From Caballeronia megalochromosomata (GTDB lineage Bacteria > Pseudomonadota > Gammaproteobacteria > Burkholderiales > Burkholderiaceae): 64,000 nt of DNA. The DNA lies in NCBI GenBank assembly GCA_001580565.1, contig LRBF01000073.1:1-64000 (forward strand), written 5' to 3'. The notes below the pieces were generated by a model that searched no databases, was not told the origin of the DNA, and worked only from the letters and a program-made list of their open reading frames with translations. The position numbers and the translations under genes are program-made. How positions within the stretch are numbered: the stretch's first letter is position 1; every line of letters begins with the position of its first letter. Below are positions 52,287 through 59,700 of the stretch, piece after piece.

Positions 52287-54539
52287 GTGAACTTTTTCGA
52301 CTCACAAACAAGAAATACATACAACCAGCTCATCCTAGGAACTTGGGGAGCGTTCAAGACGCGAGCGGGACGCGTCGACTTCCTTGAAACGAAGGCGAGA
52401 TTATCGAATCCGCCAGACACGACTCCAGAATCTAGATTGACGCAGTTCCTGCGCCCAGTTCGCGAAGCTTTGCCAGTCGCGGAAATGAATTTCAATCAAC
52501 TGCTCCAACGCGACCTAGACGACCATCGCGTAGCGGTTGAACTCGTGCCCTATCTTTTGAATCCTGACCGAAACGGTCCTGCATTCTTCCCGCCAGTGGT
52601 TGCTTGCTTACTGCCCTTCCTGAATCGAGCTCCGCAACCAAATTTCCCAAAGGCGAAGGACGCCGAGATCGTTAAAGATTTCGGTGCATGGCAACCGACC
52701 GAATACGGTGCTGCCTTCCGGTACGACCGGCTTCTCGCTGGGGAAGCAACCAACGAATTCCATCAAAGCAGGCTTGGACGAGTGAACTGGAACCCCGAGT
52801 CCACTGAGCTAGTTATCATCGATGGGCAACATCGAGCGATGGCGCTCCTGGCGATTGACCGGACTATCAATCATCGATGGAATGGCAGCGCGGAAAAGTA
52901 CAAGTCGTTCTACGAACCCATTGTTCAACGCTGCTTGGACGGAATGACGCCAGAGGAACGTCAGATCGCCTTCGCAAATGTCGAATTGCCGGTCACGGTC
53001 ATTTGGTTTCCCGAACTTCCAGAACACAGCAGCCAGCATCAAGCGGCGCGGAAGGTATTCGTCGATCTCAATAAAAATGCGCGTCCGCCGAGTCCATCGC
53101 GACTTCTGCTTTTGTCAGATACCGATCTGATGAGCATCTTCACCCGCTCCTTACTAAACGACATGCGATCTGAAGGATCGGGGTTTCCGATTTTTGCAGT
53201 CGAATACGACAATCCGTCGCGTGACCAGGCGAGTAGTGCGAAATGGAGCACTGTCACGAACGTCGCGAGCATGTTTGAGAGCGTTAAGCGACTAATTTGC
53301 GGTCCGGAGAGATTCTTCACGGATATGGGATCCGCATTTGTCGGTCGCGACAATGAAACACAGATGCGCTTGGCGCTCAGCGCGTCGCTGAACTTGCCGG
53401 CTGCCTTTCCGGAGACGTTTGTCGACGACCGTACCTACGAAAGGGACGAGATAGACGCGACCACATTTCCCCCCACTAAGGTCTCCGAGCTGACGACGCA
53501 GTTCAAGGACGGATGGGGCTATCTAATGAAGCAGTTTTTCGCGGAGTTTCGGCCATTTAAAGCGCACGCTCTAGCATTGAGACAACTGCGTGACGGTTGG
53601 CATCCGAATGGAGAGCCGGCGGCGTCCTTGGCAAAGGACGCTATGTTTGAGGGGGTCGGTCTCTACTGGACGTTGAGAGAAAGCGAAGCTCACTGGCGCG
53701 CCGATAACGAAAGACTGAAATACGAACCTAACGCGCCTCTGCTACCGAGGACCGACGTAGTGAATGCTTGGGATGGTACTCAAGCGAAGAAGGCGGATTT
53801 CGCCAAGCTTCGAGCCAGAGCGTTTTTGAATAGCCCATCGAGATGGGAGGAAAGCGAGGCAGCATTTAGCATCTATGCAACGGCCGCTTGTCAGATCGGC
53901 TTCGTTCTCGCTGCACGCGCGGTCGCGACTGCAAACAATATAAAATTCGAAGCCATTCGTAAGTATGTGGACGCTCTGATGTCTGGCGTCAACGCAGCGC
54001 TTGATAAAAGAGAGTTGTTCATCTCTCGCGGAACGACGAAAACGCTGAATCTGCTCCCTCGGCTGGATACGCCATTTGCTGTCTATTTCCGATATTTCTG
54101 GCTAGAGCTCTTCAACTCCAAGGAAGCTCTAGCGGCGTTGCAAGCAGCGGGTTTCACCGCGGATATTGCTGGACTTTGCGGACGTGCGCGGTGGCAGTAC
54201 CGCGAGTTTCTTGTAAAGCAGCTCGCAAAAACTAAGCGATCCGCAGACGCTACCCTCAGCGAGGCGCAAGCGCTCGCGCAGGCGAAAATCGATATCGACA
54301 AGGCCTTAGCGCGCGTTCTGAAGTTGCTCTTTGAAACGCCGCAGAGTAACTACGAACAGTGGGTAAAGCAGACACCGGTATCCGGCACAGTCGAAGAAGC
54401 GCCCGCTGACGACGAACTCACAGCGCCAATTCAGGACACTCCGGGAGCGTCTGTCACATCTGAAATCGATGAACTCGAGAAGTTGATTACCCAGCCCAGT
54501 TCAGGTGCTGAGCCAGGATCCTCAACTGAGACGCCTTAA
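52287..54539 (+). CDS. Large DGQHR-domain (DndB-related) protein
   Basis: A 750-residue protein. I chose the GTG at 52287, seven bases after GGGAGGG; an ATG 33 bases earlier overlaps the nuclease gene but lacks a site. The DGQHR motif is at residues 179-183 (VIIDGQHRAMALLAID), followed by FVDLNKNARPPSPSRLLLLS. DndB at 58472-59599 shares the plan: DGQHR, then FADLNRYAVKPSASLGILYD. DndB is only about 375 residues, so this protein adds some 350 C-terminal residues, mostly helical, with an acidic Ser/Thr/Pro tail. In Dnd systems DGQHR proteins control or interact with modification. It is translationally coupled to the GIY-YIG gene, so a sensor-plus-nuclease pair is my inference. Confidence 0.75.
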   Translation: MNFFDSQTRNTYNQLILGTWGAFKTRAGRVDFLETKARLSNPPDTTPESRLTQFLRPVREALPVAEMNFNQLLQRDLDDHRVAVELVPYLLNPDRNGPAFFPPVVACLLPFLNRAPQPNFPKAKDAEIVKDFGAWQPTEYGAAFRYDRLLAGEATNEFHQSRLGRVNWNPESTELVIIDGQHRAMALLAIDRTINHRWNGSAEKYKSFYEPIVQRCLDGMTPEERQIAFANVELPVTVIWFPELPEHSSQHQAARKVFVDLNKNARPPSPSRLLLLSDTDLMSIFTRSLLNDMRSEGSGFPIFAVEYDNPSRDQASSAKWSTVTNVASMFESVKRLICGPERFFTDMGSAFVGRDNETQMRLALSASLNLPAAFPETFVDDRTYERDEIDATTFPPTKVSELTTQFKDGWGYLMKQFFAEFRPFKAHALALRQLRDGWHPNGEPAASLAKDAMFEGVGLYWTLRESEAHWRADNERLKYEPNAPLLPRTDVVNAWDGTQAKKADFAKLRARAFLNSPSRWEESEAAFSIYATAACQIGFVLAARAVATANNIKFEAIRKYVDALMSGVNAALDKRELFISRGTTKTLNLLPRLDTPFAVYFRYFWLELFNSKEALAALQAAGFTADIAGLCGRARWQYREFLVKQLAKTKRSADATLSEAQALAQAKIDIDKALARVLKLLFETPQSNYEQWVKQTPVSGTVEEAPADDELTAPIQDTPGASVTSEIDELEKLITQPSSGAEPGSSTETP

Positions 54540-54546
54540 TGCTGAC

Positions 54547-54584
54547 GGGTCTGACGAGCATGAACGATCTGTGTCGTCAGACCC
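54547..54584. terminator. Convergent-operon hairpin
   Basis: Perfect 11-bp arms GGGTCTGACGA and TCGTCAGACCC, 16 bases apart, begin seven bases after the DGQHR gene stop and end 16 bases before the dndE stop. This suits a shared bidirectional terminator. Confidence 0.7.
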
Positions 54585-54600
54585 TGCCGCGGTCGAATGC

Positions 54601-54984
54601 CTATTTGGCTGAAAGCGCTTGAGCCAGCTCAGTTATCAAGTCCTCCTCGCGCCTGCTCGCGAGGTAGGATAGCCCTCGATGGACATGATGCAATAGAGCG
54701 TTGCGGACCGCATCGTTGGATACCTCCGCCCCGTCGATCAGTAAGCGGGTCACCAAAATATTGTGATAGAGGTCCTCGTGCCCCCCGGTGAATGTGCGCC
54801 AGTCGATCTCAAGACCACCGGAGAAGTTGAAGTTCTCGTCCGGAGGGATGGAGGGATTGGCCAGTGAAAGGCACAACGCATGCCGACAGATTGCGTTATT
54901 GTGCTCGATACCGGTTCGTCGCTTTAATGCGACGAGCTGGTTCTTTGCCGTACCGGTCAGCTTCACTCGCTCAATGATGCTCAT
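54601..54984 (-). CDS. dndE: DndE, DNA sulfur modification protein
   Basis: A 127-residue, mostly helical protein (LTGTAKNQLVALKRRTGIEH, CRHALCLSLANPS, ITELAQALSAK) of the length and position of DndE. DndE binds nicked DNA and is part of the complex that swaps a backbone oxygen for sulfur. Its start overlaps the dndD stop by four bases, and it is the last gene of dndBCDE, ending near the convergent terminator. Confidence 0.88.
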   Translation of the reverse strand: MSIIERVKLTGTAKNQLVALKRRTGIEHNNAICRHALCLSLANPSIPPDENFNFSGGLEIDWRTFTGGHEDLYHNILVTRLLIDGAEVSNDAVRNALLHHVHRGLSYLASRREEDLITELAQALSAK

Positions 54985-56975
54985 GCAGCCTCCAGCGAAT
55001 TCGTGCGATCCATGCCGTTGCGAACAGTCGTGTGTCCAAGCTCGTCGTTGAACTCCAGGACGTATTCTTTGTTCGTGTAGGGGCGCAATGCATCGTGTGC
55101 TGCACCTTCTACTTCCTCATCGGTCGATAGCACTAGTACTTGATGGGAAACGGTGGCAAAGAACCGTTTGATCAACGATGTGCGGTGTTGCCCATCCAAT
55201 CGCGCAAGCGGAGTATCCACTACTACTGGGAATCTACCTTTTCGCTCCTTGATCAAAGCGCTGAGAACAGAAACAGCCAACATCTGACGTTCACCGGCCG
55301 ACAAACGGTCCATCGGAAGCTCTTGTCCCTTTCCGTCTTCAATCTTGACCTCGTAGGAGATTGGATCAACAACCACGCGAGACACCAGCTTTCGCTTACG
55401 AAGCAAGTTTCGGAACTCGGTGGTGATCATGTCCGAAAGCCAGTGCGCTTTGGAAGCGAGCAACCGATCCTTGAAAACGGTCAGTGCTCGTCTCGCACGT
55501 AGTGCCGCTTCTAGTCCCTTCGTCTCAAGCGACCGATCTCGGAAATCGATACTCAGCCGCGACCGAGCCGCGTTCAACCGAGTCTGCACGTGATTCAAGC
55601 TGCTTTGAACTTCGGCAATCGATTCAGCGAGGCGGGCGACATGTTGTTCGGCTGACGCAGTCGCCTGTGATCTATCCTGCATCTTCGCCAAGATTTGCGC
55701 GAGTTGTTCTTCAGCAGGAACCTCGCCCAGCGCCTGTTCTGAGCGCGTCAGCTCACGTGCAGCAGTTTCCAAGGATGCCGTCGCCTCTCTCGCGCGCGCG
55801 CGAGCGTGATCGATGCGAATCGCGAAGTCCTGCGGATTCGCATCGAGCAAGAAAAGCGACTTTCGGTCTGCGGCCGCTCTGGTCGAATCGAGATCACGCT
55901 TTAGAAAGCTTCTTACTGCTTCAATAGACGCGCTTGGAACCTCCTTGGAGAGGGCAGTCAACAAGCGACGATCTCGTTTCTTGAACTCGTCGACTAGCAG
56001 CTTGGAATGACGGGCGTGCTTATCTTCCTCCCACTCATGCTCGTATCGAGACCAGAGGTCGCCAAGCCACAACACCGGTAAAGCCGCGTCCGACATGGCC
56101 TCCGCCAGCGAAGAACGCGCAGCGCTGGCACGAGCATTGGCCTCCTCAACTTTGTGGCGAATTGCAGCTGCTTGCTCGTACGCGGCAAGACCGCCTCGAC
56201 GGGCTTCTGCCATGTACCGATCGAGGGCGAGTCGACTCTGGTCAAGGGTGTTCTGAGCGGATGCTTGTTCTTGGAGAAGGTCAGCGTATCGTGCATGCAG
56301 CGTGCCCTCCTGTGACTCCAGGTCAAGTAAGGCGCTCCTGGCTGATTCGTACTCGGCGGAAGTGTCTTTGTTGCGGAGGACAGATCGTCGCTCAACGGCT
56401 TTCAGGTCGTTCCCGAGGACATCAATTCCTCCAATTCCGAGAAATACCTCAGTGGCGCGGCGAAGGAGTTCAGGTAGCCGCTCTGGGTTTGCCAGTCCCT
56501 CAATCTTTTCACCGTCGAACAGGAAGAGACTGACGAGCTCGGGTGGAAGAATCCCGCTAATAAATTCTTCCCAACCTTGCGTGAGGTCGATGTCCTGTGT
56601 GCCATTGACCATCACGGAAAACAGCTCTGTGAATGCGCTGGGTTGCGGCCGCCACTCTCTGCGAACCGTAACCGCCATACGGCCACCGCCCATGTCTACA
56701 ATCAATTCAACTGAAATTGCTGAGTTTCCTTTTGCATCGGAGCGCTGCAGTGATTGGACCAGCTGTTCGTACTCGGTGCGCCGGCTAGAGCCGGTGCCTT
56801 TTGCACCGTACAACCCGATTTGCAAGGCGGTCAAAAGCGTGGTTTTCCCGCTGCCATTCAGCGCCTTGACTAGAATCACAGAGCGAGAGGCCGTTACAGA
56901 TAAATCTAGGGACTGTCGTTCTCGGAACGGTCCGAAGTTTTCAATTGCAATATTCGAGAACGTTATCTTTGCCAT
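54981..56975 (-). CDS. dndD: DndD, SMC-like ATPase of the phosphorothioation complex
   Basis: A 664-residue protein with the RecF/SbcC plan: IAIENFGPFRERQSLDL, Walker A LNGSGKTTLLTALQIGLYG near residues 40-48, a long coiled-coil middle, then the signature LSAGERQMLAVSVLSAL and Walker B FPVVVDTPLARLDGQHR. DndD supplies ATP hydrolysis, thought to help nick or shape DNA for sulfur insertion. It starts 21 bases after dndC ends. The length is typical. Confidence 0.92.
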   Translation of the reverse strand: MAKITFSNIAIENFGPFRERQSLDLSVTASRSVILVKALNGSGKTTLLTALQIGLYGAKGTGSSRRTEYEQLVQSLQRSDAKGNSAISVELIVDMGGGRMAVTVRREWRPQPSAFTELFSVMVNGTQDIDLTQGWEEFISGILPPELVSLFLFDGEKIEGLANPERLPELLRRATEVFLGIGGIDVLGNDLKAVERRSVLRNKDTSAEYESARSALLDLESQEGTLHARYADLLQEQASAQNTLDQSRLALDRYMAEARRGGLAAYEQAAAIRHKVEEANARASAARSSLAEAMSDAALPVLWLGDLWSRYEHEWEEDKHARHSKLLVDEFKKRDRRLLTALSKEVPSASIEAVRSFLKRDLDSTRAAADRKSLFLLDANPQDFAIRIDHARARAREATASLETAARELTRSEQALGEVPAEEQLAQILAKMQDRSQATASAEQHVARLAESIAEVQSSLNHVQTRLNAARSRLSIDFRDRSLETKGLEAALRARRALTVFKDRLLASKAHWLSDMITTEFRNLLRKRKLVSRVVVDPISYEVKIEDGKGQELPMDRLSAGERQMLAVSVLSALIKERKGRFPVVVDTPLARLDGQHRTSLIKRFFATVSHQVLVLSTDEEVEGAAHDALRPYTNKEYVLEFNDELGHTTVRNGMDRTNSLEAA

Positions 56976-56996
56976 ATGGAGGCCTACTTCGTGTTA

Positions 56997-58472
56997 TTAC
57001 TCGTCGTCGTCGGTGCCTGGCTCAGCCAGTTCGTCGCTCAAGATTTCAACTTCTGCTGACTGAGTCGCGCGCTCATCGTTCGAAAGCGCGAATTCCAGCG
57101 CCTCGTTCTCCGTTCTAAACGCGTGGAACTGGAGTATTCCTTCCAACTCATCAAGGTGTTTCGATCTCTTCTGCGTCTGCATGGCTTGGAATTGAGCGCC
57201 CAAGAGCGATCGAGTCAGCTTGAAGAGTTCCTCCGATGCGTCAGGATCAAGTTCTTCTGCGACCTGTTTGAGAACTGCAAGGTCACTCTTGTCAAGAGGC
57301 AAGGGTTCGAGCTCGCGCCCGGGGTACGGACGCTCATAGACTTTTTCAAAGATATGCGGGACCAAGTCATCGATTTCACGCTTCTCTTCAAGCCAGATTC
57401 GTCGGATCTCGTCAAGCTCGTCGATTGAAATCAATTCGATCGCGTCGCCTCCTTGTGCTTTCGCGGCGATTTGTACGGCCCGTTGCGCGCGAAGCAAATT
57501 CTCCAGCAACTCGGCTCTGTAGCTTTGCTTGTAGGGACCGTGGACGAGAGAGCCTCTGAATACAGTTAGACGACCGGTCATTCGACGAAAATCTCGCAGC
57601 TCTCGGTCATCGACGGCGAGGTATTGGTTTCGATAGTCCAAAATCGGCTGCATCCAGCGCTTCTGCTCGTCGTTCTGGATCATTGCCTGCATCGACTTGT
57701 CCTGAGTGACCATCGTGCACACGTAGCACCCGAACCGGCTATCACCACAGCTGGGCGTCGTCTTGTCGACGACGACAGGACACTCCGAGTCAGCGGTGGC
57801 TCCGCGATATATGTTGAACAGTTCCTGGTTGTCCACGCCCCATGGGTTGGCTTCAGTGACGATGTACTCCCAGACGTCGTCGCTGCTCCAGCTCTCGATA
57901 GGCAGATACACCCAAACACGAGCAAGCTTCGGATCCTTGTTTCGGCTCAGTCGATCGCGAGTACTGCCGCTGTACTGGTCCATCACCTTGTCGCGCGCCT
58001 GGCTTTCTCCTCGACGTTGACCAAGTACAAGGATGGCCTCGCCACTTGATTCAGAAAGGTTTTGAATGAAGGCGGTCGAGGCGCTGATCTTAAGCCGATC
58101 GGTGCACCATCTGAACTTCGGTCGCGGCGCAGGATAGCCCTTACCGATCAGGTTCACCCAAAAGCGGTTTTCCATCGCTGGTGTCAAACGATGCGCCTTG
58201 ATAGGAAGATCCTGGTTTGCGGCGGCCAGTTTCATGCAGAGCAGAGAGTTCTCTACCCATGCCGCAATCACTGGGTTCTCGACTAGCGTATCCGTGCTTA
58301 TGACGTGAACGTCCTTGCGCCGTTGCTCTTTTGGAAGCTGAGACAGGGCGTTCCAGATCAGCTGGAGTGACGCGGTGGAATCCTTTCCGCCGCTGTAGCC
58401 CACAATCCATGGAACAGGGTCGGACAGGTATAGATTTTGGATTTCTTCAATGATTTGTGAGACTGAGTTCAT
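56997..58472 (-). CDS. dndC: DndC, PAPS-reductase-like sulfurtransferase
   Basis: A 491-residue protein. The PP-loop SGGKDS lies at residues 27-32 (IVGYSGGKDSTASLQL), and a cysteine cluster ECPVVVDKTTPSCGDSRFGC followed by YVC provides four Cys for an iron-sulfur cluster, as in known DndC. It activates the DNA backbone or transfers sulfur received from a cysteine desulfurase. No dndA lies in the window, so the host IscS probably supplies sulfur, as in other dndA-less loci. I chose the ATG at 58472, overlapping the dndB stop by one base (TGATG); a GTG one codon earlier is possible. Confidence 0.94.
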   Translation of the reverse strand: MNSVSQIIEEIQNLYLSDPVPWIVGYSGGKDSTASLQLIWNALSQLPKEQRRKDVHVISTDTLVENPVIAAWVENSLLCMKLAAANQDLPIKAHRLTPAMENRFWVNLIGKGYPAPRPKFRWCTDRLKISASTAFIQNLSESSGEAILVLGQRRGESQARDKVMDQYSGSTRDRLSRNKDPKLARVWVYLPIESWSSDDVWEYIVTEANPWGVDNQELFNIYRGATADSECPVVVDKTTPSCGDSRFGCYVCTMVTQDKSMQAMIQNDEQKRWMQPILDYRNQYLAVDDRELRDFRRMTGRLTVFRGSLVHGPYKQSYRAELLENLLRAQRAVQIAAKAQGGDAIELISIDELDEIRRIWLEEKREIDDLVPHIFEKVYERPYPGRELEPLPLDKSDLAVLKQVAEELDPDASEELFKLTRSLLGAQFQAMQTQKRSKHLDELEGILQFHAFRTENEALEFALSNDERATQSAEVEILSDELAEPGTDDDE

Positions 58473-59599
58473 CACTTTGCGACCTTCATCTGTCGACGCG
58501 GCGCTCCGCCGCGGGATGCTAGCAATGCCTGCTCAGCCGACGATTCTTCGTCGGTAAGCTTGATGCCCAGCACCCGTTTCAATTCGTTTGTGGTTAGCGT
58601 GACGTTCTGACCGGACTTGGCCATTGCGCCTCCGACCATAGCTCGTCCTTCCCAGCTGACAGCGTTCTTGCGCGACCAGTCAACCGAGCGCAGCTTCTTA
58701 ATCCGCTTCGCCAAATCCGGGTTTGGCAATTCGAAAATTGCTCGTCCTGCACGTCCGAGTGCTTGCAGCACAATTGCGTGACAATGAATGAAATCGCGGC
58801 GTACTTCCCCAGCGGTCATCTTCGATTCACGCACGTAGATCCATTCGGGAATTTGCTCGCCAACGAGCTCCCAGAACTGTTGACACTTGCGCGAAGCGGC
58901 CGAAAAGTCTTCAAGTTCTTTCTCAGGCAAAAGCTCGACTATTGAGTAGTGGAGCGCGCTCAGAGTGAAGAGCTTCCGCGATCGGGCAGACAGCGAGGAG
59001 CGCTCTGTCTCGATGAGATTTTTGAAGAGATCGGATGTAAGACTCAGATGCTTTGCTATGTTCGCAGCCGCGCTGCGATGATCGTAGAGAATGCCGAGCG
59101 AGGCCGACGGCTTAACCGCGTAGCGATTCAAATCAGCAAACATTTGTTGGCAGCGTTCCAGCCCTCGGTCAAGGAAAAACACCACCGCAATGGTCTCATC
59201 CCCAAGCTCCGGCGCCGTGGCGAGCGCTGCCTCGATCGCAGCTCGTCGATGCTGTCCGTCGTTCACGATGAAGCGAGCGTCCATGGACACCGACAGGGTG
59301 CCCATTCGGAACGTGGACGATGTGTCGGCACCTGCCGGGGCGAACGTTATCGCGCCGTCAATCGACGCTGTAATCGCGGAGAATGTATAGCTGTCTCTGT
59401 TCTCGACGATATACCTCGCGATTTCCGGAATGCGCGCGCGGTTCAACGTTCGTTGCGCTCGAAGCTCTGGCACCAGTTCCTCTTCGTCGAAGAGGAAGAG
59501 TTTGGGCAACAGACGCATCGGACACATTGAGACGTAGTATTCGCGCCCCGCTTGTATCCCGCGGATCGCCGGAAACACATAGGAAAAATTATCGGCCAT
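58472..59599 (-). CDS. dndB: DndB, DGQHR-domain regulator of phosphorothioation
   Basis: A 375-residue protein. I chose the ATG at 59599 (MADNFSYVFPAIRGIQAGRE) because the longer frame runs through the promoter. The family signature is plain: YYVSMCPMRLLPKLF, LRAQRTLNRARIPEIARYI, FIVNDGQHRRAAIEAAL and FADLNRYAVKPS. DndB is known to act as a negative regulator of dnd transcription and modification. The palindrome at 59621-59640 overlaps the likely -35 element, which suits self-repression. The ATG may lie only a few bases from the transcription start, so translation may be nearly leaderless. Confidence 0.92.
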   Translation of the reverse strand: MADNFSYVFPAIRGIQAGREYYVSMCPMRLLPKLFLFDEEELVPELRAQRTLNRARIPEIARYIVENRDSYTFSAITASIDGAITFAPAGADTSSTFRMGTLSVSMDARFIVNDGQHRRAAIEAALATAPELGDETIAVVFFLDRGLERCQQMFADLNRYAVKPSASLGILYDHRSAAANIAKHLSLTSDLFKNLIETERSSLSARSRKLFTLSALHYSIVELLPEKELEDFSAASRKCQQFWELVGEQIPEWIYVRESKMTAGEVRRDFIHCHAIVLQALGRAGRAIFELPNPDLAKRIKKLRSVDWSRKNAVSWEGRAMVGGAMAKSGQNVTLTTNELKRVLGIKLTDEESSAEQALLASRGGAPRRQMKVAK

Positions 59600-59609
59600 A
59601 GTATGGACG

Positions 59610-59640
59610 ATTTTAGCATGTTTGTATGTCGGGATACAAA
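59610..59640 (-). promoter_or_regulatory. dndB promoter with overlapping palindromic operator
   Basis: On the minus strand a -35-like TTGTAT (59639-59634) and a -10-like TAAAAT (59615-59610) stand 18 bases apart. TTTGTAT (59621-59627) and ATACAAA (59634-59640) form a perfect 7-bp inverted repeat around GTCGGG that covers the -35 and part of the spacer. The layout fits a repressor site; DndB is the obvious candidate binder. Confidence 0.6.
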
Positions 59641-59700
59641 CGTCTGGTTGTGTCAATCGTGCCCCGTTACCCGTGTTCGCCAAGGGGGGCAGGGTAAGCC

